From Adhaeribacter rhizoryzae (GTDB taxonomy: Bacteria > Bacteroidota > Bacteroidia > Cytophagales > Hymenobacteraceae), in contig NZ_VWSF01000012.1 in the NCBI RefSeq assembly GCF_008629685.1, positions 118,506 to 182,505 of the forward strand: a stretch of 64,000 bases of DNA. Reading direction: 5' to 3'. Below, one piece after another: positions 54,008-63,357 of this stretch. The translations under genes and the position numbers were made by a program. Position 1 is the stretch's first letter; every line of letters begins with the position of its first letter. A model generated the notes under the pieces. The model was not told the DNA's origin and made no database searches. It saw only the letters and a list, made by a program, of their open reading frames with translations.

Positions 54008-55201
54008 TTAAGCGGTTAATTCGGTAGCGGGTTTTACTAAAATTTTATGATTGATAATAGCGGGCGCAGGCTCAGCCGGCGCAGCTACAGCGTCTAAGTC
54101 CATGGTTAAAGATACCAGGTAAGTTTCGGCTTCCATAATGGTTTTTAATTCGTAACGGTCCGGGTACAATAATTCTAACCGTTTCCGGACATTTTCGAGG
54201 CCTATGCCGTGCGCCATTATTTCGGGTTCACTAATAAACAGCGGCGAAGGCGGCACGGCGTTAATTAATTTAAATTTAAGTTTGTTTTCCTGTATGGTTA
54301 AGTCCAGGCTAATCCAGGCCTGGTCCAGTTCTTCGCTGGCGCCGTGTTTAAAGCTGTTTTCGATAAAAGGCAGTAAAATAAGCGGGGCAATAATTTTACC
54401 TTCTACACTGCCTTTAATATTAACCGATAAATCCAGCCGTTCGCCATACCGGAGTTCTTCTAGTTGAATATAATCCTGGAGTAATTTTATTTCCTTTACC
54501 AATGGTACTTTCACTACATCGCACTCGTAAAGCATGTAACGCAGCAGCCCTGCCAACTTAAGTACCACTTCGGGTGCTTGCCCCGATTGGGTAAGGGTAA
54601 GCGAGTATAAATTATTGAGGGTATTAAACAAAAAGTGCGGGTGCACCTGTGCTTTCAGGAGTTGCAATTCGGCTTTAAGTTTTTCGCGTTCCAGCAGCTG
54701 GGCCGCTTCGTTTTTCTTGTAGTAATATTTACCCAGCTTAATAAATCCGGCAAAACCGGCTACTGTAGAGCCGCCTCTTAAACCGGCCAGCATAGCCGAA
54801 TAAAACTGACTGCTGGGCGTGGGCAACCCCAACGAAATCCGGAAAGGTACTACCACGGTAACGGTAACCAGGTACGATACCAAGGCTTCTACAAAAAGCG
54901 ATGCTGCCAGAATAACCAGAAAAGACAGGTATTTTTCTTTAAACAGAAAGCGCGGAATGAGCACGTACATAATAATGTAACTCAGCAGCATGTGGCCGGG
55001 CAAAAAAGCAATTGCCTCGAAAAACGACAACACGTAGGAGTTAATTAAGATAAGATTGCCGTTGGCATCTACGGCAGCAGGCCGGGTTCCATAAATGAGG
55101 GTAAAGAATACAACGCAAACAAACCAGAACAAAAAGTGCCGGCTCAATCGATACCGGCGCTCGTTCGAAAATATAAAATTATACCGGGTTGAGGGCGACA
55201 T
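54008..55201 (-). CDS. LytS-type sensor histidine kinase
   Basis: About 397 residues from ATG 55201 (MSPSTRYNFIFSNERRYRLS). The frame is open upstream to 55333, but the extra 44 residues are hydrophobic and not typical, so the shorter start is preferred. Four or five membrane segments occupy about 25-165. The phosphoacceptor box is LKAQVHPHFLFNTLNNLYSL, followed by LLPFIENSFKHGA (N box) and HGIGLENVRKRLELLY (G box). It signals to the response regulator encoded 6 bp downstream. Confidence 0.92.
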   Translation of the reverse strand: MSPSTRYNFIFSNERRYRLSRHFLFWFVCVVFFTLIYGTRPAAVDANGNLILINSYVLSFFEAIAFLPGHMLLSYIIMYVLIPRFLFKEKYLSFLVILAASLFVEALVSYLVTVTVVVPFRISLGLPTPSSQFYSAMLAGLRGGSTVAGFAGFIKLGKYYYKKNEAAQLLEREKLKAELQLLKAQVHPHFLFNTLNNLYSLTLTQSGQAPEVVLKLAGLLRYMLYECDVVKVPLVKEIKLLQDYIQLEELRYGERLDLSVNIKGSVEGKIIAPLILLPFIENSFKHGASEELDQAWISLDLTIQENKLKFKLINAVPPSPLFISEPEIMAHGIGLENVRKRLELLYPDRYELKTIMEAETYLVSLTMDLDAVAAPAEPAPAIINHKILVKPATELTA

Positions 55202-55597
55202 GCAGGATAGAATTAGGTTAATAATATATGCGTAAGTTACAAATAATAAAGAATATAATCCAACAACCAACCCGTTCCGTAGACAAACTACCAAAAATAA
55301 TCCCTGAACGGTAAAATGCAAACCAAAACACAATTAGCAAGCTAGTTGCTGCTGACTTACCCTTAATAATTAGCACGCAGTAAATATTTGGTTAAAGCTT
55401 ATTGCAGAAGCTATAAAAGCTGGAACCTAGGGCGGTACAGTAATATAAAAACAGCGGATTTGGTTTGGTAGCTTTTTGTACTTCTGAGCGTCGGGTACGC
55501 CTTTTCTGCTTTTTGCCGGCGTTAATTCTGCGGGCTCAATTTGGGGTTTTAATAAAGGTTTTGGATATTACCCCGGTATTCTAAAATATACCGTTTT
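55202..55597. other. Intergenic region
   Basis: 396 bp between divergent genes. It holds the open frame upstream of the kinase start discussed there; no hairpin, repeat or promoter match stands out. Confidence 0.55.
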
Positions 55598-56575
55598 ATG
55601 CAGGAAATTTGCTGGGGTATTATCGGGTGCGGCGATGTAACCGAAAAGAAAAGCGGCCCCGCTTTTTCAAAAATACCACAATCTAAGTTGGTGGCCGTTA
55701 TGCGGCGCGATGCTGCTAAAGCCGCCGATTATGCCCGCCGCCACTACGTGCCCCGCTGGTACGCCAACGCCGACGAGTTAATCCAAGACCCCGAAGTAAA
55801 CGCCATTTATATTGCTACTCCCCCAGACGCGCACCTGGAATATACTTTAAAAGCAGCCGCGGCTGGCAAACCGGTTTACGTAGAAAAACCCATGGCCCTG
55901 AATTACAACCAGTGCCAGCAAATGATAGCGGCTTGCGCGGAAGCCCAGGTATCGCTTTATGTAGCTTATTACCGCCGGGGTCAGCCTTTTTTCCGGAAAA
56001 TAAAAGAACTTATAACTTCCGGCGCTATTGGCGAGGTGCGCCTGGTAAACATTCGGTTGTACCACCCGGCCAAACCCGACCTAAGCCCAACCGATTTGCC
56101 CTGGCGCGTACAACCCGAAATATCGGGTGGTGGTTTATTTTTTGATTTGGCTTCGCACCAGCTCGATTTACTGGATTTTTTCTTCGGGCCAATTACCCAG
56201 GCGCAAGGCCACACCGCCAACCAGGCCGGTTTATACCCCGCCGAAGATATTGTAACGGCCAACTTCTCTTTTGATTCGGGAGTACAAGGAAGTGGCGTTT
56301 GGTGCTTTACCGTGGCCGAAAGTGCCCGCACTGACCAAACCGAAATAATAGGCAGCGCCGGCCGGATTACGTATGCTACCTTCGACTCAGATATTATTAC
56401 CCTGGAAACCGCCGCGGGCAAGCAGGAAATTCAAATCCCTTACCCGGAACATGTGCAGCAACCGTTAATTCAGGAAATGGTAGCAGCATTATTGGGGCAA
56501 GGCACCTGCCCCAGCACCGGCGAATCGGCGGCCCGCACCGCCCTGGTAATGGATAAAATTACGGCTACGCCCTAA
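55598..56575 (+). CDS. Gfo/Idh/MocA family oxidoreductase
   Basis: 325 residues. GIIGCGDVTEKKSGPAF (about 7-23) is the NAD(P)-binding loop. VEKPMALNYNQCQQMI carries the family's EKP motif, and ISGGGLFFDLASHQLDLLDF the C-terminal active-site histidine. Cytoplasmic. The substrate is likely a sugar derivative. It is followed 23 bp later by a zinc-ribbon-like hypothetical gene on the same strand, probably in one operon. Confidence 0.92.
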   Translation: MQEICWGIIGCGDVTEKKSGPAFSKIPQSKLVAVMRRDAAKAADYARRHYVPRWYANADELIQDPEVNAIYIATPPDAHLEYTLKAAAAGKPVYVEKPMALNYNQCQQMIAACAEAQVSLYVAYYRRGQPFFRKIKELITSGAIGEVRLVNIRLYHPAKPDLSPTDLPWRVQPEISGGGLFFDLASHQLDLLDFFFGPITQAQGHTANQAGLYPAEDIVTANFSFDSGVQGSGVWCFTVAESARTDQTEIIGSAGRITYATFDSDIITLETAAGKQEIQIPYPEHVQQPLIQEMVAALLGQGTCPSTGESAARTALVMDKITATP

Positions 56576-56598
56576 ATTTAATTAAAAGTAAAAAGACA

Positions 56599-57198
56599 AT
56601 GGAAGCCTCCGAAAAAGACGAAACTCCTGCGCAAGTACCTTTACCGGAGCAATTTTACAGTTATGCTACCGGTAAGCCCTTCGATACTTGTGTAACCTGC
56701 AACACTTATTTACTCGGGCCCGGTACCCAATATATGGTTGAGAAAGCCATTATCCGGTACCCCAACACCAACGTAACCGATGTAGCTTTTGAGTACGCCA
56801 TGTGCTTACCCTGCTCCGAAAAAATGCGCCAGAGCCTTTCTAAAGAATCGCTGGCCCGGATAGAAAGCTATTTTATGGCGCATGTAGATTTAGCCGCCCG
56901 CCAGGAATTATTAAACCGCGCTGGCGAAGCTGAACCCCAAGAATGGTTTAAAACTTGTTTAGTAAAAAATACCCCCATAGAAGAAGAAACCGAGTACCAG
57001 CTAATTGCCCACTGCAACGGTACCAACCTGGTAGTTGGCCTGGCACCCTACATGATCAGCGGCAAGGCCGCCGACGAACTCTCCGAACTCTTATCGGCCC
57101 AAACCAAAGAAGTACTCGATGATTTTATTGACGAACATTTTGGCTTACCACCCGAACTAAAGGCCCTGATTAAAGAAAAGAATTTGCTGCTGCTTTAG
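56599..57198 (+). CDS. Hypothetical protein with two CxxC pairs
   Basis: 199 residues. Two cysteine pairs, FDTCVTCNTYL (about 32-35 for the pair) and MCLPCSEKM (about 75-78), suggest a zinc ribbon near the N-terminus. Behind it is a helical region, and the C-terminal part (about 130-199) is mixed and acidic. No family recognised. Intact, host-like codon use and the short gap to the oxidoreductase gene support a real gene. Confidence 0.72.
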   Translation: MEASEKDETPAQVPLPEQFYSYATGKPFDTCVTCNTYLLGPGTQYMVEKAIIRYPNTNVTDVAFEYAMCLPCSEKMRQSLSKESLARIESYFMAHVDLAARQELLNRAGEAEPQEWFKTCLVKNTPIEEETEYQLIAHCNGTNLVVGLAPYMISGKAADELSELLSAQTKEVLDDFIDEHFGLPPELKALIKEKNLLLL

Positions 57199-57377
57199 CC
57201 GGAAATATTGCTTGGATATATAATCGAGGAAACCGTATAGGAAAGGCTGCTAATATTTTTAATATTCTTCTACCTAAAGAACCTGTGCCTGATGGTTTCT
57301 CCTATTTATTCTTCCGTTAAACTTTCCGGATTGCGTGAAGTAATGAATATATTACGTTTTTAAGTAGGTTGTAATTC

Positions 57378-57905
57378 ATGCTGATAAACAAAATGAACAT
57401 TCAAGAAGGATTTAAGATCGATGAACCCGACATTTTCATTCCGTGGGATATTGATGAATATACATTGACTCAGAAATTGGATGGGCACGGCTTTACGCAT
57501 GTAACAACAGGATATTACACCATTTTATGCAAATCTTTAAATGGACTGAACTGTATGCTTGGATTTCATTTTGAACCAGGAAAAAATGGATTCTTAAATG
57601 AGTTGGAGTTTTTCAGAACAGATTTTAGTAATCAGGAAAAATCATTTAACGACTTCCAATCCCATTTTGAAGCCGAATTTGGAAAACCCACTTCGGAGTC
57701 AAATGGCAATGAAGGATTCAAAAATTATGCATGGAATCTCGATAACGTTCAAATAGTCCATTATGTGTTCGACAGATTTGGACCAGAAGAACACATGAGA
57801 ATTAAAAGAATAAAAAAGCACGATAACAGCTATAAGCAAGCGAATAATATTAAAAGAAACGATAGTGAATTTAATAAACTTTGGTCACGTCTGATAGGCA
57901 AGTAA
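57378..57905 (+). CDS. Hypothetical accessory protein
   Basis: 175 residues from ATG 57378, or 170 from MNIQEGF at 57393. Soluble, A+T-rich, beta-rich with aromatic stretches (FTHVTTGYYTILCKSLNG, ELEFFRTDF). It ends in a basic, asparagine-rich tail. No family recognised. It differs in composition from neighbours, so may be acquired. No attC-like site was found nearby. Confidence 0.68.
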   Translation: MLINKMNIQEGFKIDEPDIFIPWDIDEYTLTQKLDGHGFTHVTTGYYTILCKSLNGLNCMLGFHFEPGKNGFLNELEFFRTDFSNQEKSFNDFQSHFEAEFGKPTSESNGNEGFKNYAWNLDNVQIVHYVFDRFGPEEHMRIKRIKKHDNSYKQANNIKRNDSEFNKLWSRLIGK

Positions 57906-57963
57906 GTTAACAGTAACCATAAGAGGTGCGAAATAATCAACAGTGATCACAATTAAAACAGCT

Positions 57964-58515
57964 ATGCGAAAGGTAATTGCAGCCATTAATATGACAGTTG
58001 ACGGATTTTGCGACCATACCGTAATAACCCCAGACGAAGAAATACATCAGCATTACGCTAACCTGTTAGATAATGCATGTGTTATTCTATATGGCAGGAT
58101 AACCTATCAGTTGATGCAATATTGGCAAAACCTGCTAAAAAATCCTTCCGGCGAAAATGCAATGGACGACTTTGCCGTAACCATAGATAAAATTCCAAAA
58201 ATAGTCTTTTCGCATACGCTGAAAGATGTAGAATGGGCCAGCGCTAAATTGTCAAATCAAACCATTGAAGAAGAAGTTGCGGAGCTAAAACAACAATCGG
58301 GCAAAGATATTTTGGTTGGCTGTAGGAGTTTAATTATACAGCTAATGAAGCTGAATTTAATTGATGAATACCAGCTTTGTGTTCACCCGGTTGTTGCAGG
58401 AAGCGGTTTGCCATTATTCCAAAATATTAACGACAGAACTCTTCTTAAACTCATAAAAACTAAAACCTTTGGTAGTGGTGCCGTAATGCTTTACTATGCG
58501 CCAACCCAGGAATAA
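57964..58515 (+). CDS. Dihydrofolate-reductase-like (RibD C-terminal domain) protein
   Basis: About 183 residues from ATG 57964 (MRKVIAAINMTVDGFCDH), the usual family start; the frame is open to GTG 57943 but adds an unlikely leader. The NADPH-binding pattern ILYGRITYQLMQYW and the late LIDEYQLCVHPVVAGSGLPLF are typical of the RibD-C/YyaP group. Reductase activity on an unidentified substrate is expected. Often a single accessory gene in this phylum. Confidence 0.87.
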   Translation: MRKVIAAINMTVDGFCDHTVITPDEEIHQHYANLLDNACVILYGRITYQLMQYWQNLLKNPSGENAMDDFAVTIDKIPKIVFSHTLKDVEWASAKLSNQTIEEEVAELKQQSGKDILVGCRSLIIQLMKLNLIDEYQLCVHPVVAGSGLPLFQNINDRTLLKLIKTKTFGSGAVMLYYAPTQE

Positions 58516-58887
58516 AAGAAATTAAACCAGCAAACCCGTTATAGCATCTGCTGTTATTAAAATACTATGGCAACCAAATCCCCACTCACCGCGGTCATTC
58601 TGTAGAATTCCAAAAGAAACTTATTAGCAGGCAGCTAATTAGATTCTTTTGGAATTCTACAGAATGACCACGGTGGGGGGGACAGCCTTTACTTTATTTA
58701 AAAGCGCAGTATGCATTTGATAATGGTATAATAATTTAAGCTGGTTTTTAATAAGCAAACGCCAGAATTAAAAATTTTAGGTAAAGCTAGCGGTTATAGG
58801 CCGGTATACCGCTTCTTGAAATCTGGCTGGTTTTATCGCCTACTTCTGCTTACCTTTAGCTATGTTTACTTGCTCTAATCCAACGCC
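58516..58887. other. Intergenic region with a long palindrome
   Basis: 372 bp. Contains the palindrome at 58587-58675 and the upstream region of the ABC exporter gene, with TACCTTTA near 58852 like a -7 box. Confidence 0.65.
58587..58675. repeat. Palindrome of the GTCATTC family
   Basis: Arms 58587-58618 and 58644-58675 (32 bp, one mismatch) contain GGTCATTCTGTAGAATTC. The 25-base centre has TAGCAGGCAGCTAA, a variant of the shared core. Confidence 0.85.
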
Positions 58888-60681
58888 ATGAAACTGTTAT
58901 TCAACTACCTGAAAGGATATCGGTTATTAATTTTTCTGGCCTTACTGCTGGCTACCATTAACCAGGTATTTTCCTTGCTCGACCCGCTTATTCTGCGCAA
59001 AATTATTGATGATTATGCCACCGCGGCCGTTACCCAGAAACTGCAGATTAGCACTACCGAGTTTTTTAAAGGCGCGGGTACTTTAATATTATTGGCCATG
59101 GGCGTAGCCATGGTGTCGCGGATTGCCAAGGCTTTCCAGGATTATTATGTAAACGTAATTACGCAGCGTCTGGGCGCCCAGATTTATTCCGATGGCCTGC
59201 GCCATTCTTTGGATTTACCTTATTCGGTTTTTGAAGACCAGCGCAGCGGCGAAACCCTGGGCATTCTGCAAAAAGTACGCACCGATGTCGAGAAGCTGGT
59301 TTCCAACTTTATTAACGTGCTGTTTACCTCGCTCATCGGGATTATTTTCGTGGTGGTGTATGCCTTAAATGTTTACTGGCTCATTGCGCCGGTATATTTT
59401 TCGGCGGTACCTATTCTGGGAATATTAAGCTCGGTGCTAAGTAAAAAAATAAAGGTAATTCAGAAAACCATTGTTTCGGAAACCACCGCTCTGGCCGGTG
59501 CTACCACCGAATCGTTGCGCAATATTGAGCTGGTAAAAAGTCTGGGCCTGGCGCAGCAGGAAACCGAACGCCTGAACAACACCACCGATAAAATATTAAA
59601 ACTGGAGCTGAAAAAGGTGCGCTACATCCGGAGCCTGAGTTTTATCCAAGGCACCTGCGTAAACCTGCTGCGCAACGTTATTTTGCTCTTAATGCTTTAC
59701 CTTGTGTTTACCAACCGCATCACCGTCGGCGATTTTATTTCCATGTTTATTTATTCGTTCTTTATTTTCGGACCACTACAAGAACTGGGCAATATTATTA
59801 ATATTTACCGCGAAACGCAGGTGTCTTTAGATAACTTTCAGAAAATATTAAATACGCCTAAAGAAGCCCGGCCAACGCATCCGGCTAACCTGGGTACTAT
59901 CCAAACCCTCACTTTCGATAACGTTAATTTTAAACACCAGACCGCTGCTAATAAAGCCTTAGCGGGCATTTCTTTCGAAACAAAAGTAGGCGAAACCATT
60001 GCGTTTGTAGGGCCGTCGGGTTCGGGTAAAACCACGCTCGTTAAATTATTGGTAGGTTTGTATAAGCCGGAGCAAGGCCAAATTCTGTACAACGGCATTC
60101 CGGGCGATAATTTAGATTTAGACCGGCTGCGCGAGCAAATTGGTTTTGTAACCCAGGATACCCAATTATTTGCTGGTACCATTCGCGAGAATTTATTGTT
60201 TGTCGCGCCAAATGCCACCGATGCCGACTGCCTGGATGCCCTCCGGAAAGCTGCCTGCACCTCTTTGCTGGCCCGCGCCGACAAAGGTTTAGATACGGTA
60301 ATTGGCGAAGGCGGGGTAAAAGTATCGGGTGGGGAGAAACAACGGTTATCCATTGCCCGGGCTTTACTGCGCAATCCTACTTTATTAGTTTTCGACGAAG
60401 CTACTTCGGCGCTCGATTCTTTAACCGAAGAAGAGATTAGCAAAACGGTGCGCGACGTATCGAACAGCGAAAACCACATTACCATCTTAATTGCGCACCG
60501 CCTTTCCACGGTATTGCACGCCGACCAGATTTACGTACTGGAGCGGGGCCGGGTAGCCGAGGCCGGCAAACACCTGGATTTACTGGAGCAAAAAGGTTTG
60601 TACTATGCCATGTGGCGGCAGCAGATTGGCGAACGCCACGCTACCAAAGAAAAACCCGAAAAACCAACGGTAATGAGGTAA
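58888..60681 (+). CDS. ABC exporter, MsbA-like half transporter
   Basis: 597 residues. The N-terminal membrane domain has six helices (about 12-320). The nucleotide-binding domain begins LTFDNVNFKHQTAANKALAG. Walker A is GPSGSGKTTLVKLLVGL (about 376-392), the signature VSGGEKQRLSIARALL, Walker B LLVFDEATSALDS, and the H loop ILIAHRLST. A homodimeric exporter of lipids, drugs or peptides; cargo is unknown. Confidence 0.95.
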   Translation: MKLLFNYLKGYRLLIFLALLLATINQVFSLLDPLILRKIIDDYATAAVTQKLQISTTEFFKGAGTLILLAMGVAMVSRIAKAFQDYYVNVITQRLGAQIYSDGLRHSLDLPYSVFEDQRSGETLGILQKVRTDVEKLVSNFINVLFTSLIGIIFVVVYALNVYWLIAPVYFSAVPILGILSSVLSKKIKVIQKTIVSETTALAGATTESLRNIELVKSLGLAQQETERLNNTTDKILKLELKKVRYIRSLSFIQGTCVNLLRNVILLLMLYLVFTNRITVGDFISMFIYSFFIFGPLQELGNIINIYRETQVSLDNFQKILNTPKEARPTHPANLGTIQTLTFDNVNFKHQTAANKALAGISFETKVGETIAFVGPSGSGKTTLVKLLVGLYKPEQGQILYNGIPGDNLDLDRLREQIGFVTQDTQLFAGTIRENLLFVAPNATDADCLDALRKAACTSLLARADKGLDTVIGEGGVKVSGGEKQRLSIARALLRNPTLLVFDEATSALDSLTEEEISKTVRDVSNSENHITILIAHRLSTVLHADQIYVLERGRVAEAGKHLDLLEQKGLYYAMWRQQIGERHATKEKPEKPTVMR

Positions 60682-60749
60682 ATATTAAGGGTAAATATCT
60701 ATCGCTGTTAAGCAATAGATGTTCGCTTGTGTTGGGTAATTTAGTGAGC

Positions 60750-60820
60750 CCACATCTGTCATTCAGGAGGAACCTATTTAGTTACCTGCTAAATAGGTTC
60801 CTCCTGAATGACAGATGTGG
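60750..60820. repeat. Perfect 31-bp-arm palindrome of the GTCATTC family
   Basis: Arms 60750-60780 and 60790-60820 are exact complements around a 9-base centre (GTTACCTGC). They contain CTGTCATTCAGGAGGAACC. It follows the ABC exporter gene and could also stop transcription, though no T-run is present. Confidence 0.9.
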
Positions 60821-60872
60821 ATTGCTTAATATTTAATTTCGATTCCTTTATAATCTTAGCAATTCTTTGCTT

Positions 60873-61958
60873 TTATTTCAGAAAAACGGTTTTGTTTGTT
60901 CTGGCCGATTTTTTGGCGGCTTCTAGAATTTCTACGGCGGTAATATTAATGGGTAGTTCGTATAAATCATTTTTATCCAGCTTTAACCTGCCACTGACCA
61001 CGGCGGCTAATAAAGAAAACGGGTCGGTGTAGGGTTCCGGGCGCGGGTCCAGTTTTAAGGTGGTTTCGGGCGATTTTTCTTCTAGCCGCTGGCGAACGGT
61101 GGTATTATTTACCGCAATCGCGTAGCCTTTATCGCCGTAAACTTCCATGTCTTTCCGGGCAAAAGTCCAGTTCCAGGAACCCTGAATAATGCATTGGGCT
61201 TTGGGGTATTGCAGTATTATCGTGGCTTCATCGTCCACTTTTTGGTAAATATTGGGCTTGTTTTGATGCGTTACCGCTGTAACCGAAGTAGGTCTTTCGC
61301 CTCTCATCAGCCAAGTCATAAGGTTAGCGCCGTAGCAGCCAAAATCAACTAAGGTGCCGGCCCCATTTTTTGCCGGGTCGGTTAATATTTCCAGAAACTC
61401 TTTACTCACGCCAATTTCCTGCGGACCCTGGTGGCCATCGTTCACCATTACTTTCCGGATTTCGCCTAACTTACCCTGGTTAAGCAAACTATTAACGTGC
61501 TGGTTACTGGCATACCACGAAGTTTCAAAATTAGTTAGCACCTGAATATTATTTTTTTCGGCAAGAACTTTAATCTCTTTTGCATCGGCCAGGGTAGTAG
61601 CCAACGGTTTTTCTACCATTACATGAATTTTACGCGGGGCACAGGCGCGTACTACCGTAATATGTTCGCTAATGGCACCAAACGCCGAAACGGCCTGCGG
61701 CTTTACCGCATCCAGCATTTTGGGCAAGTCCGTAAAAAACAGCTTTGCCTCAAGTTTATACCGTTTAGCATATTTTTCGGCGAGTGCTTGATTGGGTTCG
61801 TAAATGCCCACCAGCAAAATATCTTTCTTATCAGTCCGGTTAAAGATCCAGTCTACGTGGCCATGACTTAAACCTGCCACGGCAACTTTTACCGGCGCTT
61901 GGGCAAAAGATTGAATAAAAACCATAAAGCAAAGCAGCGTAAAAAGGTATAGTTTCAT
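60873..61958 (-). CDS. Exported Gfo/Idh/MocA family oxidoreductase
   Basis: 361 residues with a signal peptide (LYLFTLLCFMVFIQSFAQ, cleavage near residue 19). VAVAGLSHGHVDWIF is the Rossmann loop, and VMVEKPLATTLADAKEI the EKP motif. The C-terminal domain has TLVDFGCYGANLMTW. Periplasmic members may keep tightly bound NAD(H) and act on glycosides or inositols in the Bacteroidota periplasm; the substrate is unknown. Confidence 0.9.
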   Translation of the reverse strand: MKLYLFTLLCFMVFIQSFAQAPVKVAVAGLSHGHVDWIFNRTDKKDILLVGIYEPNQALAEKYAKRYKLEAKLFFTDLPKMLDAVKPQAVSAFGAISEHITVVRACAPRKIHVMVEKPLATTLADAKEIKVLAEKNNIQVLTNFETSWYASNQHVNSLLNQGKLGEIRKVMVNDGHQGPQEIGVSKEFLEILTDPAKNGAGTLVDFGCYGANLMTWLMRGERPTSVTAVTHQNKPNIYQKVDDEATIILQYPKAQCIIQGSWNWTFARKDMEVYGDKGYAIAVNNTTVRQRLEEKSPETTLKLDPRPEPYTDPFSLLAAVVSGRLKLDKNDLYELPINITAVEILEAAKKSARTNKTVFLK

Positions 61959-62105
61959 GACCTGAAAAATAATAAGCCTAAAGTTTCTAATATTGCCAAA
62001 GAAATATAGCTAAACTTCTGTTATAAATAGTCAGGTGAAAGGTCGTTAATGGTTAAGCTACGCAGATTTGGTCTATATAATCCAATTTTTAAGATCGTTA
62101 TAAAG

Positions 62106-62113
62106 TAAATTTG
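62106..62113 (+). promoter_or_regulatory. Candidate -7 promoter box
   Basis: TAAATTTG at 62106-62113 matches TAnnTTTG exactly, 47 bp before the DUF3810 start. No TTTG lies at the usual -33 distance; the nearest is about 35 bp away. Confidence 0.35.
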
Positions 62114-62160
62114 CAGGTAAGCATTTGTAACAATACCATCGATTAGGCGCATATTCAGCA

Positions 62161-63261
62161 GTGAGCAAGAAATACCGGAATACTATAATTTTAATTAGTT
62201 TACCTCTCCAGATACTCGTTATTCAGTTTCTTTCGACTAAACCCAACTGGGTAGAAGAGGCTTATACCAACAAGTTTTACAAGAGTTTAAGCCAGGTGCT
62301 TCGGATTGTTTTTGGCGCAATACCGGTACCGGTGGGCCAATTGCTTTTTTACAGCATTATTGCCGCTATGTTATTTTGGCTGTTTAGGCAAGTCCGGCAA
62401 ATGTGGCTGAAACAGGTAAGCTTGAAAACTTTTTTCCAGCGCGTAGGCTTGGCAGCGGTAGGCTTTTTATCAATATTTTACTTTTTGTTTACCTTAATGT
62501 GGGGATTAAATTACCACCGGCAGCCCATTCAGGAAATTGTAGATATCCGGCCCCGTAAGGTAAGCACGCCCGAACTAAAAACACTGTGCCGCGAATTAAT
62601 CCGGCTCACCAACCAAAGCCGCCAACAGCTTACCCAGCAAGAAAATCAACCTTTAATATTGCCCATTAGCCATGACCAGATGCTGCAGGAAGCGGCTGTT
62701 GGGTTTAAAGTAATCGCGCAGAAATATTCTAAGTTAATGTACACCTATCCGGCCGTAAAGCAAGTGTACGTGCCGCAGTTAATGTCTTTTTTTGGGATTG
62801 GTGGTATATATTTCCCGTTTACCGGCGAAGCCAACGTAAACATGGACCCGCCCAATTTTGTTTTGCCGGCTACCGTTTGTCACGAAATGGCTCACCAAAT
62901 TGGTTTTGCCTCGGAAGATGAAGCCAATTTTGTCTCGTACCTGGCTTGCCGCCTGAACCCCAATCCGGCCTTTCAGTATTCTGGTAACCTGATGGCCATG
63001 AAATACGCCATGAACCGCTTAGTAAGGGTCGATTCGGTGGCCTTTAAACAATTGGAACGCAGCTTCAGCCCCGGTTTGCAGCAAGATTTAAAAAAGAACC
63101 GGGAATATTGGGAAAGTTTTCAGAACCCGATTGAAGTGGTTAGCGACGGCATTCACAACTTATTCCTGAAAGCCAACGACCAGGAAGAAGGCCTGGAAAG
63201 CTACAGCATGGTAGTAGAATTACTCCTGGCCGAATACCGGAAAAACCGGTTAAAATATTAG
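62161..63261 (+). CDS. DUF3810 domain protein with HExxH metalloprotease motif
   Basis: 366 residues from GTG 62161. Three N-terminal membrane segments (about 9-26, 47-68, 98-120) are followed by a cytoplasmic or periplasmic domain. LPATVCHEMAHQIGFASEDEANF has the zinc motif HEMAH with a later Glu, a gluzincin-like arrangement. GIGGIYFPFTGEANVNMD before it is typical of DUF3810. Its substrate is not known. Confidence 0.87.
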   Translation: MSKKYRNTIILISLPLQILVIQFLSTKPNWVEEAYTNKFYKSLSQVLRIVFGAIPVPVGQLLFYSIIAAMLFWLFRQVRQMWLKQVSLKTFFQRVGLAAVGFLSIFYFLFTLMWGLNYHRQPIQEIVDIRPRKVSTPELKTLCRELIRLTNQSRQQLTQQENQPLILPISHDQMLQEAAVGFKVIAQKYSKLMYTYPAVKQVYVPQLMSFFGIGGIYFPFTGEANVNMDPPNFVLPATVCHEMAHQIGFASEDEANFVSYLACRLNPNPAFQYSGNLMAMKYAMNRLVRVDSVAFKQLERSFSPGLQQDLKKNREYWESFQNPIEVVSDGIHNLFLKANDQEEGLESYSMVVELLLAEYRKNRLKY

Positions 63262-63357
63262 TTACACCAACATACAAGGAGATTATTCTAAAGATTTTCT
63301 CCTGTAGTAGATTAACCCTTCCGCCCTCCGGGCACCTTCCCTAAATTAGGGCTACGA

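Noticed and set aside
55981..56421. 146-residue minus-strand ORF
   Set aside because: Lies fully inside the Gfo/Idh oxidoreductase gene in antisense; no domain pattern.
59838..60509. 223-residue ORF on the minus strand
   Set aside because: It is antisense to the well-supported ABC exporter ATPase domain and reads as codon-shadow sequence rich in Ser and Arg.
63262..63357. Exact terminal inverted repeat of the IS4-type element
   Set aside because: A G+C-rich palindromic stretch (CCGCCCTCCGGG) is present, but the other end is outside the window, so the boundary cannot be set.
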